From Malus domestica (lineage: Eukaryota > Streptophyta > Magnoliopsida > Rosales > Rosaceae), in contig NC_091671.1 of the NCBI RefSeq assembly GCF_042453785.1, positions 39,636,501 to 39,700,500 of the forward strand: DNA of 64,000 nt. The letters run 5' to 3'. A program made the position numbers and the translations under genes. The notes under the pieces are model-generated. The model saw nothing but the letters and a program-made list of their open reading frames with translations, was not told the origin of the DNA and did no database searches. This document shows positions 34,643-46,400 of the stretch, piece by piece; the stretch's first letter is position 1, and each line of letters begins with the position of its first letter.

Positions 34643-34900
34643 TGTTGTGGTCTATTTTATCTGACAGAGGGACTAGGGCCGGCGGCAGAGAGAGAGAGGA
34701 GAGAGATGTGTGTTTGTAGAATTGTAGGGGAATGTGTGTGTTGTTATCCCTCCTACATTGTGCCTTTATTTATAGTAGTAAAGGGAGAGAAGATATTCCT
34801 TCTTCTCCAAGTAATACAAGTTGTAATAGGAAAGGATAACTAGAATCAAATCTTATCTAGGATTTACACGATCATACTTAAACTAGGAATGTTTACAACA
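34643..34900 (-). repeat. 3' LTR of the copia element
   Basis: 258 bp from TGTTGTGGTC to TTTACAACA as read on the plus strand. It is flanked outside by AATTAATTAG and inside by the purine-rich tract. It is the LTR nearer the ARF gene, about 790 bp upstream of the ARF start codon and in the same transcriptional sense. Confidence 0.95.
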
Positions 34901-35316
34901 CTCCCCCTTGAGTGGGTAAATACTCAAGGTAGATTCAGCATCATGCAGAAGTTGAGGAAGTCGACTCGTTGGCACTGATTCCAAGGAACAACGCTTATTC
35001 TCAATAAGGTAGGAACTTGCATAAGTAGTAAGTCTCACTAAAAACCCTAAGGCTATGGCAAAAACCCAAGTAGGGACAAAATCCATAGTCTAAGGAAAAA
35101 TGCGTGAGAAATGCAAAGTCAAAAGAAACGTCTACAGGACGTCATCAGGGATATGACCAGCCCAAGGTGGGTGCCTCGTTAAAACCTAGTTAGGTAGCAA
35201 AAACCCAGTGGGAAAAATGCTCCTAATCGTAGGGAAAAAGAGTACATTAAGATCAAGCAAGTATCCAGAAGATACTCCCCCTGAGTTTGACATAATTCCA
35301 AAGAGAAATAGCAAAG

Positions 35317-37173
35317 TTACAACTCAGAAAGTTTACGCATACCAATTCCATGAACAAGCTTCTGAAACGTCGCCTTCGGTAGTGATTTGGTGAAGAGGTC
35401 GGCCAGATTGTCTTGTGATCGGATTTGCGTGACTTCAATCTTCTGATGCTCTTGTTGTTGATGTGTAAAGAAGAACTTCGGCGCAATATGTTTGGTGTTG
35501 TCTCCTTTGATGTAACCCTTCTTGAGCTGTTCGATGCAAGCTGCGTTGTCTTCAAAAATCGTCGTCGGGGCATTAACGGCGGGATGAAGATCACAGGAGC
35601 TTCGAATATGGCCCACTACTGCTCTCAACCAAAAGCATTCCCGAGTTGCTTCATGTAAGGCGAGAATTTCAGCATGGTTAGACGAAGTGGCAACTAAGGT
35701 CTGTTTAGTTGACCTCCAAGATATTGCGGTGCCTCCAACGGTAAAGACATAACCCGTTTGAGAACGCGCCTTGTGCGGATCAGATAAGTATCCAGCGTCG
35801 GCATAACCAACAAGGCGAGAATCAACCCGATGAGCATAGGGTGCGGCATCACTCGAGGATTCGTAGGGATAAAATAAGCCCAAATTCGTAGTACCCTTAA
35901 GGTAACGGAAGATGTCTTTCACGCCAGTTCAATGTCTGCGTGTTGGTGCATTGCTGTATCTTGCCAAAAGATTAACAGCGAAGGAGATGTCGGGTCTAGT
36001 GCATTGAGCTAAGTACAATAAAGCGCCTATCGCACTTAGATAAGGAACTTCAGGCTCCAAAATCTCTTCATCATCTTCCTTCGGACGGAAGGGATCTCGC
36101 TTTGCATCTAGCGTACGAACGACCATAGGAGTACTCGAAGACTTCGCTTTATCCTCATTAAAACGGCGCAACACCTTATGGGTGTAGTTCGATTGATGTA
36201 CTAGGATTCCATCCGAACAATGCTCTATCTCGAGACCGAGACAGTATCGAGTCTTACCTAGATCTTTCATCTCAAATTCCGACTTCAGGTGCGAAGCAGT
36301 TCTCGCGAGCTCTTCAAGAGTTCCGATGAGATTCATGTCATCGACATATACTGCAACAATCGCAAATCCGGAATGTGACTTCTTAATGAACACACAAGGG
36401 CATAGTTCGTTATTCACATATCCCTGACTAGTCAAATACTCACTTAAACGGTTATACCACATTCTTCCGGATTGTTTCAAACCGTATAGTGAACGCCTCA
36501 GCCGAATTGAGAGCGTGTTCCGGGGTTTGGAAATATTTGAACCAGTCAATGTAAGTCCTTCGGGAACTTTCATATAAATTTCCGTATCAAGATCCCCATA
36601 GAGATACGCGGTTACTACGTCTATCAGCTGCATATCCAGTTTTTCGGAAACTACCAAACTGATAAGGTATCGAAAAGTAATCACATCCATAATGGGTGAG
36701 TAAGTTTCGTCATAGTCAATCCCGGGGCGTTGTGAGAAACCTTGTGCTACAAGACGAGCTTTGTAACGCACAATTTCGTTCTTCTCATTACGCTTCCGAA
36801 CGAAAACCCACTTGTAGCCAACGGACTTCACATGTGGAGGAGTAGGAACTACAGGTCCAAACACCTTACGTTTCGCAAGTGAATCAAGTTCGACTTGGAT
36901 TGCTTGTTTCCAGTTTGACCAATTAGCTCTACGTCGACATTCATCAACGGAACGCGGTTCAATGTCATCGCTCAACATGATCTCAGTAGCTACTGCAAAT
37001 GCTAATGCATCGTCGACAATCATCTCATTTCTACGCCACACATCATCTAAGCTAGCATAATAGACCGAAATCTCACGATTCTCGGGAGGAGGATTCGTCT
37101 CTTCAAGGACGCTTCCATAATCTAGAATTTCCTCATGAGTTGGGTAAAATGAGTAAGCGATAGTCGGATTCAC
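35317..37173 (-). pseudogene. copia reverse transcriptase and RNase H region
   Basis: Recognised by the copia RT core (YKWVFVRKRNEKNEIVRYKA, YLYGDLDTEIYM, VYVDDMNLIG) and the RNase H part (GYADAGYLSDPHKARSQTG). It belongs to the fossil element at 34643-41454. Confidence 0.9.
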
Positions 37174-37339
37174 GGTAGGCTCTTCAGGACCTTGTGCCGT
37201 GGTTTTCCTCTTCCGGGGGTGTGAATCCTTTGAACCAAGGGGTCTGCCACGCTTTTGTGTAGGGGCAGATGATTGGCTAGCCGCTAATGTACGTGGATCA
37301 CCAGAATTGGCGTCCCGGGCTTCCAGGAGGGTAGTCCGT

Positions 37340-38901
37340 CATACATTTGGTACATCCATCTTTGCAGGCGTATTCACAGCTGGAATATGTGATCTTGTCA
37401 CGCGCGCTAGATCGGTGAAAGCATCTGGCATGCTCTGAGCTATGCTCTGGAGATCTAATATGCGCTGCACTTCAGCTTCAGACTGAGCGGTGCGGGGATC
37501 TAAATGAGACAAAGTGGGAGTCGTCCACGATAATTCGCGTCGTTCATTAGGAACGTTGACGTTCTTATCTCCCCCTAACGACGGGAAGACTGTCTCATAG
37601 AAGTGACAATCCGCGAAACGAGCGGTAAACAGATCGCCTGTCAAAGGTTCTAATTAACGAATAATCGAAGGAGAATCATATCCGACATAGATTCCCATCC
37701 TTCGCTGAGGCCCCATTTTTGTACGTAAGGGCGGCGAGATCGGCACATAGACCGCACAACAAAAAACGCGCAGATGCGATATGTCGGGTTCGCATCCGGT
37801 GACCAACTGAAGGGCACTAAATGGTTGTGTCGCAACAGGCCTCAGGCGGACCAACTTTGCTGCGTGCAATATTGCATGGCCCCAAGCAGCGATCGAGAGC
37901 TTGGTACGTATGACCAACGATCGAGCAATCATTTGTAAACGCTTAATGAAAGCCTCTGCCAGGCCGTTCTGGGTGTGAACATAGGGTACATGATGTTCAA
38001 CTTCAACCCCAACCGACATGCAATAGTCATCAAAAGTTTTAGATGTGAATTCTCCAGCATTATCCAATCAAATAGATTTGATCGGATAATCAGGGTGGTG
38101 AGCCCTGAGCTTGATAACCTGAGCCAACAGTTTGGAGAATTCAGCGTTCCTTGTGGACAACAAGCACACGTGTGACCAACGTGTAGAAGCGTCAACCAAA
38201 ACCATAAAATATCTAAATGGTCCGCAGAGAGGTTGAATCGGTCCACAAATGTCCCCCTGAATCCGTTGTAGAAAAATGGGAGGATTCGAACGAATCTTGT
38301 CATAAGAAGGCTTAGTAATAAGCTTTCCCATAGAACATGTTTGACATGCAATTTCATGGATCGAACCTAAGCTTCGGGTTAGTGGATGCCCGTGTGAAGT
38401 TTTGAGGATACGGCGCATCGCTATTCATCCAGGATGTCCCAAACGATCATGCCAAAGTGTAATTTCGTGCGCGGTCCCTGTGGTAGGGCCGGCCACATAG
38501 TGGCATTCTATGGGGCGTATGGTCGTAATATACAGACCACTCGGGTTACGCTCCATCTTTTCTAGAATACGCTTCTGGCCATATTCGTAGGAAGTTACGC
38601 ACAGAAATTCAACTCCGTTTTCTACGTGGGTTTCAGCGTGGTAATTGTTATCTCTAATGTCCTTGAAACTTAGTAACGTTCTTCCGGAACGTGGAGAATA
38701 GAGTGCCTCAGCAATGGTCAAGATTGTACCATTGGACAACATTATACGTTCCTTACCGTATCCTTCGATCAGGTTGGATGGGCCTGAGAGGGTTGTCAGA
38801 GGTGCATTCTTAGGTACGAAGTTAGTGAAATAGATGCGTTCACGCAAAACAGTATGCGTGGTTGCACTATCTGCCAGACAACTAACTTTCCCACTAGTCA
38901 T
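37340..38901 (-). pseudogene. copia protease and integrase region
   Basis: The protease-like part has the LADSATTHTVL active-site surroundings. The pre-integrase HDRLGHPG and zinc-binding part follow, and then the integrase core (GDICGPIQPLCGPFRYFMVL, VDASTRWSHVCLLS, VEHHVPYVHTQNGLAEAF). It is part of the fossil element at 34643-41454. Confidence 0.85.
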
Positions 38902-39149
38902 ACCTAGAATGAAAAATTAATTTGAATCGGTCACATGCATAAAAGTTTATAAAAACAAGTATCAATTCAAAATAATTTCATTTATTCAAGGAAAAAACTT
39001 AATATCCAAAATAAATCGCCAACTAATAATCCAAAACATAAAGGAAAATTGTTCAAAATCAACCAAAAAACAAGGTGGGGTTCGGCCACTAGGTGGAATT
39101 CGGCCCCAATTGTCTTATTTTAACTGAAAAATAAGTCTATGTCTAAGAT

Positions 39150-40131
39150 TCTAATCTTCCATAGGAGTGGTATCCTCCTGAAAATCAGAAACCTCCATCT
39201 TTGTAGTCTCCGGTTCGTCCACTTGCAGGAAGTTTGATTCAAACTTCGTACGACGAGAATGATATGCATCCACAACCTTCTTGGGAGCACGGTAAATACG
39301 GGACCAATGGTCCTTGGAACCACAACGATAGCACATATCGTCATTCATTGTGGCAGGTGCTTTGCCCTTATTCTTGAAGTTCGGGGCCTTGGGAGCGAGG
39401 TTTGGGCGCTTCTGGGCTTTGTTTCCTCCCTTGGATGGGTCTTGGCTCTGTTGACCTTGGTGGGATGGCTTCTGGCCGCCCTTACCACGCCTCTTTTGGC
39501 GTTTTGGGTGCTAATTAGTGCTATAATGTGCTTCAGGCACAGCAGTAGCCCCAGTAGGTCGAGCTTGATGATTCTTCATCAACAGCTGGTTCTGCTTTTC
39601 AGCAAGAAGTAAAACAGAGATCAAATCCGAGAACTTAGTGAACTTCTGAGCTCTATATTGTTGCTGCAGGACAATATTAGAAGCAGAGAAGGTCGAGTAG
39701 GTCTTCTCCAGGAGATCCTCTTCAGTCAAAGTTTCATTGCAAAACTTGAGAAGTGATCGGATTCGACAAACTTCAGAATTATATTCATTCACAGACTTAA
39801 AGTCTTGGAAGCGCAAGTGCTGCCAGTCGTGTCTTGCTTCAGGCAAGAATATGTCCTTTTGGTGATCGAAACGAGCAGCCAAAGCGACCCATAATGCACG
39901 TGGATCCTCCTCAGCAAGGTACTCAGTTTGTAGAGCGTCATGGATATGTCTTCGGATGAAGATCATAGCAGTGGCTTTTTCAGCCTTGCCAACAGGTTTA
40001 TCTGTTGCTTCTTCAATAGCAGGACGCAAGTTCTTTGCAGTGAGGTGGAGCTTCACATCTTGAACCCACTTGAGGTAGTTCCTTCCAAAAACCTCCAAAG
40101 CGGTGAAGTCGAGTTTGTTCAAGTTCGACAT
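39150..40131 (-). pseudogene. copia gag region with CCHC zinc knuckle
   Basis: The gag part opens MSNLNKLDFTALEVFGRNYL and has the UBN2-type fold of copia gag proteins. The knuckle reads CYRCGSKDHWSR. It is part of the fossil element at 34643-41454. Confidence 0.88.
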
Positions 40132-41196
40132 GTTCCTATCACAAAATAGATGGACAAGATGTGGTTAATGTAATGGAGAAAAATCAATCCATTCACATAG
40201 GAGTAGAACATACAGGTTCTAATAGACATGTATTGGTTTAATTTTGCATGAAAAACTTCGGGTTTTCATGGGTGATATATTTAAGTGAAAACTTCGGGTT
40301 TTCTAACAAGGCATGTGTATAAGAAACTTCGGGTTTCAAAGTAATTATGAACTTCAGGTTCATATATTCCTGCAGGCAAACACAAATATATATGCAAACA
40401 AATATGCAAAGAATATATGCAGAGATATTGTATAATGATAAGTGAATTAATTTATTTTTGGTCTTCGGGGCCAAATTAAAGTGTGGGTGAAAATATAAAA
40501 ACCCATATTATTTAAAAAAAAATTAAATAATAAAATCTCGGGGCCTAAAAATATAGGCCAAGAACCCTCGGGTGGGATTACAGGCCCACGGGGTGAGAAG
40601 AGGGGAATGGGCTGCTGTGTGCAGCCCTAAAAATTTTTTTTTCGTTTTTTTTTTTTTTTTTTTTTTGTATTCAATTATATTATATGCATGTATAATTTTA
40701 ATGAATCACATATTTACGTTGATGCATATGCAAATAATAGTTTCAATGCATGTACATATGTAGGATTCAATTCATGACAAATATCAAATTCACATAATTG
40801 TAGCAATTTTGATTATGAAGCATACACAATTTATGTAGAATCTAAAATACGTAAAACGTAAAGTTGGGTCATGCATCATGGTGAATGTTCATGCTATCAG
40901 GGCTTGCAAAATATCGAGTTAAAAACCGTTGTTTGGAAAGAACCTGATTGCGTGATGATATAGATGAACTGGTTTGATGCAGAAAAATTATTTCTTCAAT
41001 TTCGGCTTTCATCTTCAAGCTTGTATCACGTTCAACATAAGAAGAAAAATAAATTGAATCAATAACAATATATGAATTCAATAAAATCAAGATTTAATCA
41101 ATTAAAAATAATTGAAACGTAATACTCCCCTGATTGTAGACGAATAAATTCTCTTTAAATTCTTCTAAGCACAGCGTGAAGAGCGTGCTGATAACG

Positions 41197-41454
41197 TGTT
41201 GTGGTCTATTTTATCTGACAGAGGGACTAGGGCCGGCGGCAGAGAGAGAGAGGAGAGAGATGTGTGTTTGTAGAATTGTAGGGGAATGTGTGTGTTGTTA
41301 TCCCTCCTACATTGTGCCTTTATTTATAGTAGTAAAGGGAGAGAAGATATTCCTTCTTCTCCAAGTAATACAAGTTGTAATAGGAAAGGATAACTAGAAT
41401 CAAATCTTATCTAGGATTTACACGATCATACTTAAACTAGGAATGTTTACAACA
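41197..41454 (-). repeat. 5' LTR of the copia element
   Basis: Same length as the partner LTR and no difference found by eye. Flanked outside by ATTAGTTAAA, which begins with the duplicated ATTAG. Confidence 0.95.
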
Positions 41455-41734
41455 ATTAGTTAAATATTGTGTTTTGTTTTTGGTCATGGAGATCAAGCGT
41501 CGGCTAATCATGGGGATTTGGCGTAATTAGACCGGCTGCTTGGCTTCAATGTGTCATATGTTCCCTTTGTTAATTGTTGGCTTGTAATTATCATAATACA
41601 AGAAGTGGCTAAAATGTTTGCATAATAGAGATTTTTTTAGTATGTTCGAAACACGAGAAATATTTCAGTTGTATCATAAATATGATCCGGTATATCAAGT
41701 GTTATAATATAAAGTAGTTAGACCCGCACTTTGA

Positions 41735-41865
41735 AAAATCTGTCCGGGAACACGAGACGGTACTCCTCATGTTATTATGGAGGGACACATAAAAAAAACT
41801 TTCATCTAATTATATCATAACATGTGGAGTACTGTCTCGTGTTCCATAAAAGATGTTTCAATGTG
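41735..41865. mobile_element. Foldback MITE, family C copy 1
   Basis: GGGAACACGAGACGGTACTC with CTCATGTTATTAT on the left is mirrored by ATAACATGTGGAGTACTGTC with TCGTGTTCC on the right. A related copy lies at 56496-56644. The outer limits may extend left to about 41626 (GAGATTTTTTTAGTATGTTC). Confidence 0.6.
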
Positions 41866-42186
41866 CCGAGAATATGACTAATACATCAAATATCATAATA
41901 CAAGTGATTAAAATAAGATACATAAACAATCGTGATGCTAAATGTCAAACGGTTAAATAATTTATGATTTGATTGGTTTATTTTGCATGAATGAACATTT
42001 AGATATGGTACGAATTTGGATATGTACGAATTTGGATATGGTACGAATTTTGGAAATGAACATTTCAGATGATCTTGATGGTACGAATTTTGTTGCGGCG
42101 GACGGTCCAACAAGTGCAAATTTCAAAACATAGTTGCATTCAGCCTAGGTAGGTTCTCGTATAGATTCTAGGTAGGTTCCCATATA

Positions 42187-42412
42187 GGGAAAAGGATCTT
42201 CGCCATATTTTTTTCCTGGGGATCCTAGAGATCTTGTGATCCGGATCATCCATTGTACATTGTGCGGTCCATTTTCATTAGGTACTATTTATATTTAATT
42301 TTAAATTTTAAATTTTAAAATGATTTGTAACCGCATGATGTACGATAGACGGTCCAGATCACGGGATCCCTAGAATCCCTAGGAAAAGGATATGGCGATG
42401 ATCCTTTTCCCC
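42187..42412. mobile_element. GGATCC-rich foldback MITE, family B copy 3
   Basis: Ends GGGAAAAGGATCTTCGCCAT and ATGGCGATGATCCTTTTCCC are mirror images. Inside, GGATCCTAGAGATCTTGTGA is mirrored by TCACGGGATCCCTAGAATCC. The AT-rich core has the shared ATTAGGTACTATTTATATTT block. Confidence 0.75.
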
Positions 42413-42464
42413 CGTATAGATTCTAGGTAGTTTAATGGGATGGGATTACATCTTTATAAACTAA

Positions 42465-42642
42465 CATGAGTCATGTTAATGAGACTCTTTTAAAGTAGGA
42501 CTTTCCGCCAAGGCGCCACCTTATGTTTTTGCACAAAGTTTTATAATGTTGGCATATAAATTGTGTAAAAAAACATGAGGTGGCGGATAATCCATATAGA
42601 GTCCCACTTTTGAGAGTCTCCTTAGCATTTCTCAACTCACAT
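42465..42642. mobile_element. MITE, family D copy 1
   Basis: Left arm GAGACTCTTTTAAAGTAGGA with CCACCTTATGTTTTTGCAC, mirrored by GTAAAAAAACATGAGGTGG with GAGAGTCTCCTTAGCATTT. Diverged relatives lie at about 53489-53632 and 57262-57400, sharing the CTTTTAAG...CCC...AGCATTTCTC end. Confidence 0.65.
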
Positions 42643-42769
42643 TTAGACTTAAAAGTTAATTAAGGTGTCTAAGACATGATCAATTGGTCTAACAATACAA
42701 ATGTGGTAACAACATTGAACGCGATACATGTTTATGATGAGCAATGGCGCGGTTATGAGGATGTACAAT

Positions 42770-43723
42770 CAGTGGTGAAGCTACGTGAGGGCGAGGAGTG
42801 GTGGCCGCCACTCCCCTCGCCGGAAAACACGCTTAGGAACGCTGGTTCAGCCCTTCCGCTCTCGTCGGAATACATGGCATAGGGAAGGGAGGAAGAAGCG
42901 GCGCCAAGTCGGGACCAACGAGTGAGCAGGTGCGTAACTACTACCATGGTGAATGAGAAGGTTGGGTATGAGTGGGCAGGATTCAGTTCGACAGAGGAGA
43001 GAGATTGATTGAGAAATTCGGGTTGGATTTGAAGCAATGGGATCTGCGGCATGAGCACAGGACGAGAAAGGAGAGAGGAGGGAGAGAGGAGAGAGATTGA
43101 TTGTTTGGTTACGGGAGCAATCTTAAAGTTGGGTGTTTGGTTATAGGTTTAGAGGAAACTTTAAATGACACAAGATTTTATGTGATTGGGCCACATGTAA
43201 TTTCAGTATATTGGATCCTTCCTGGTAAGGACCCAAGTATTATCCCGCTTAAAATACTGTGGTTTATTAACCCATTTCTTTCCTCTTTTTTTTTTTTAAA
43301 TTCTTGTATGTATTTTTATTTGCTCTTTTAAGACTCTCACCGTATTTATCTTAAACTTTCACATTATTTATAAATATTGTATTACTATTTAAAAACACTG
43401 TAAATATTGTTTAATGCTTATTTTACGATAATTTAAATCCATCTAGGCTCCTGCCTAGATCTCACCTGGGCACCTAACTACTAAGTCCCAGTCCACTATT
43501 TGACTAGCGCCTAATATTTTTTAGGATCTAATCCTAACCAATTTAAGCTTCTTACATTGGCTTTGATATTATTGTTTACAACCGTTTTGGTGGAGAGACT
43601 ATTTTCTGCTATGAATATTGACTCAAAACTTTGCATCTCCAATATGAAAGCAACCGCTTCGATTGAATCTTGCACTCTTTTGAATTTCGCCCCTCCCCTC
43701 CGCAAATCCTGGCTTCGCCACTG
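42770..43723. mobile_element. hAT element, non-autonomous, 954 bp with perfect 8-bp TSD
   Basis: The element starts CAGTGGTGAAGC and ends GGCTTCGCCACTG, the classic hAT CAGTGGCGxAGCC terminus. It is flanked by exact 8-bp duplications TGTACAAT (42762-42769 and 43724-43731). Near the right end, about 43555-43640 on the plus strand, the reading TTVLVERLFSAMNI resembles the hAT transposase C-terminal dimerisation motif, so it derives from an autonomous hAT by internal loss. A right-end piece of the GCGCCTAG family (43441-43537) is nested inside. Confidence 0.85.
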
Positions 43724-43739
43724 TGTACAATAGGTGTCT

Positions 43740-44367
43740 TTGCACAAGACTCTCAATCTTAAAGGCCCTTAAAAGATGATATCATCTACATAAATACCAA
43801 CTTAGTTTGTGACAAAAAAAAAACTTCATCTTTTAGAACTTTTCTAGGTTCTGCATGTGAATAAGAGAAATCACTTTAATTTTATGTTTCTAGTTTGGTT
43901 CAGCTGGCTTTACGCTAAATATTTTTTGTGATTTTTGTTGATTTGAACTATAACTCAAGTAATAATACTTCATTTAGATCTCTTATTAATACAACTATAG
44001 ACATATAAATTAGCTTTGTAGCAAGAGTTTTAATACAATGGCTCATTTACTATCTTTCACACATAATCCTAAAATCTCAAAGTCGACCCTGAAGATGAGT
44101 TTGAGAAACTTTTGTTAAGTTGTAGTTCATTATTACTATATTTATGATAATAGTAATGATAAAGAGACTAAATGTGTAGACTAAATTTTATAAACTAAAT
44201 AACATCCTCTGATATATTTCATTATATTCGTTACTGCATACTTATTATTAGACAATGTATGCATTTTCTTAATCAATAGAGTAGTACATAAACATTTGTA
44301 TCACATTTGTACTTAAAAGTGTATCACCAAACATTAAATATTCAACAAAAACGAAATTTAAATGTTA
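43740..44367. other. Intergenic, no gene recognised
   Basis: AT-rich sequence between the hAT element and a LINE fragment. Nothing further is supported. Confidence 0.5.
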
Positions 44368-44714
44368 TTACAACAACAAAAAACCTTATTGCATTAAGTG
44401 ATCCAGCTGTATGAATTCTAATATGTCATTGCGTCCGATTTTGCGCCAAGATTTTTATGAGCACCAAGTCTTCCTAGATCTTCTTATATACTTTTTGTCC
44501 TGAACATCTGTCTCATAATCGCATCTTCTAACCAGAGTATTTTTAGGTTTTTGGTTCACATGTCCAAACTACCTTAATTGATTTTTTCTTATCTTATCTC
44601 CAATTGTAACCACTCATACTTTACCTCAATTTCCTCATTATTAATCTTGTTATTTATCGTGTGCCCATACATCCAACGAAACTTTTTCATTTCTACTACA
44701 CTCATCTTTTGGAA
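44368..44714 (-). mobile_element. LINE fragment (3' end of the reverse-transcriptase ORF)
   Basis: On the minus strand, a decayed reading MSVVEMKKFRWMYGHT is followed by remnants of the conserved block before the LINE stop (IRWFGHV-type). It then runs through GAATTCATACAGCTGGATCA to a TTGTTGTTG-type 3' tail. Several stops and shifts interrupt it, so it is old and dead. Confidence 0.65.
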
Positions 44715-44898
44715 TGAGGATCCTCTTTGGATCCTTTAATCATATCCGTTTATCGTAAATCGTGCGACCAGTTTTCATTAGGTACTATTTGTATTTAATT
44801 TTAAATAAGAATTTTAAAATAATTTATGATCACACGATGTAAGATGAATGGACACGATTAGAGGATCCCTGGGATCCTCACAAAGGATTCTCATTCCA
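44711..44898. mobile_element. GGATCC-rich foldback MITE, family B copy 4
   Basis: GGAATGAGGATCCTCTTTGG at the left mirrors CCTCACAAAGGATTCTCATTCC at the right. The core again has ATTAGGTACTATTTGTATTT. It sits directly between the LINE fragment and a family A MITE. Confidence 0.75.
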
Positions 44899-44907
44899 TA
44901 TTTTAAA

Positions 44908-45060
44908 AGGAAAACTAATGAAAATGATTTGAAAACTTTGAGTTTTAATCAAAATAACAAAAAAGTGTTGTAAATGAATAATACCAATAGTGACTTTTAG
45001 AATAAAAATGTCATTTTCGTTAAAAATGAACATTATCTGAAGTATTTCGTTAAAACTTTA
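44908..45060. mobile_element. Short MITE, family A copy 2
   Basis: Starts AGGAAAACTAATGAAAATGA and ends ATTTCGTTAAAACTTT. Diverged from the copies at 4887 and 52950 mainly in the middle. Confidence 0.65.
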
Positions 45061-46400
45061 TATTTTAAATGTGTTGACGTTTCACCTCTCATTGGGTTTC
45101 CAAAATTTTCTTTTCAAAAAAGAAAAAAAGAAAAAAAAGAAGCATTGGCAACTTATTTTTCAATGCAAACAAAAATTATCAAGGCTAAGGTTAACGGAGG
45201 AGTGTTTAGCAGATGAGAAATATAAATATCTGAGGCACGTGGAAAATGACGGGAAGAGACATGAGCAATTAACGCGGTGATAGGGACGCGTCCTCCCAGC
45301 ATGCGGGGAATTAATGGAAAAGTGGGCTCCATTACATCGTTAACCGCCCACGTCTGCATCGTCTCAAATTTCAATTACCGACCGGTGGCCCCACCGACCA
45401 CCTGCAGATGAACCAGACCTGACAACACCAGGCAGTTCAGAACTAGACACGTGCGTAATGTCCATTTACTAATCAATTGGGCTATTGCGAGACGCAACCC
45501 TATAGCCTAGAAAAGAACACATCCCAATGCAACATCAACGTCTACTCGTAAGTGAGAAGTCTCAACTTCGACTCGTTTAATTGATGAATTCAATACTTAG
45601 TTATTATGTGTTTAGCGCTAAAAATTCATATCTTGGTTTTTAATCAGAAGCTAATAAATGCAAAGCAAGAGGATGGGGCTTAGGCCGAGGTGGGCATACG
45701 AGTGGCATCATCATCTTCAATGTGTCAAAACAACTTCGGATAAAAGAGATCTCGATTCACGCATTGATGAAGAGTGCAACGAGTTGCGATACTTGGTGTG
45801 AACTCACCATCAATTCTCTAAACGCAAGTTTCGTCCGAAGCTATTAGGTTGAGGGCATGTTTGCCTGGGCGTCACACAACCTTATGCGTCCCCTCGCTAA
45901 GTCATTTGCGAATGTACGGGGGAAATGGTGGCCTTAGGCGTGCTTCGGCTCACGGATGGCGTAGATGCCAAGTCATGGGCGTCAAACACCATGAAGCTGG
46001 CGAAATCAAATTGCGTAACAATAATTGGGTTCGGTTCGGTGTTTACTTTCAATGTGAATTAAAACCAGATCAAATCCGTAAATGGCAGTTGGTTTGACCA
46101 AAATTTATATGTGAAACTAACCTAAACCGGACCGTGCCAACCTCAAGAGAGGGCATCGTAACGACTCAAAATATTTTCGGACCCAATTTGACAACCCAAG
46201 TAACCACAAACTCAAGCCCATTTGTAATAGTAGGACCAAAAAACCCAAATATAAACGGGCCGGCAGTCTCCCAATTCAAACCCGTAGGCGCCAAAATTAC
46301 CCACGCCCGAAAAAGTCCAATTATTTACGGATAAGGAAACGCAACTTCGTCTTCCAAAAACCTTCCTTTCAGCGGCGAGCTCCGAGCTTCCATTTTTCAA
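45061..46400. promoter_or_regulatory. Upstream region of DEG2
   Basis: No other gene is recognised. It contains a G-box-type ACACGTGC at about 45446, plausible for a light-regulated chloroplast protein gene. Open frames here (45849-46097, 46134-46334) show no domains. Confidence 0.35.

Larger units (their letters stand above)
34643..41454 (-). mobile_element. Ty1/copia LTR retrotransposon, very young, broken
   Basis: A 6.8-kb element lies on the minus strand between 5-bp target duplications ATTAG. Its two 258-bp LTRs (34643-34900 and 41197-41454) look identical, begin TG and end CA. Beside the right-hand (5') LTR is TATCAGCACGC, a partial initiator-Met primer-site match; beside the left-hand LTR is the purine tract CAAGGGGGAG. 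Parts in element order are gag with a CCHC zinc knuckle (about 40131-39150), protease (about 38900), integrase (about 38420-37340), and reverse transcriptase with RNase H (about 37170-35320). This PR-INT-RT order defines copia. The coding part carries a handful of breaks, so it is not whole, although the ends are intact. Identical LTRs imply recent insertion. Confidence 0.95.

Noticed and set aside
45849-46334. Two open frames upstream of DEG2
   Set aside because: No family resemblance; they fall in the likely DEG2 promoter.
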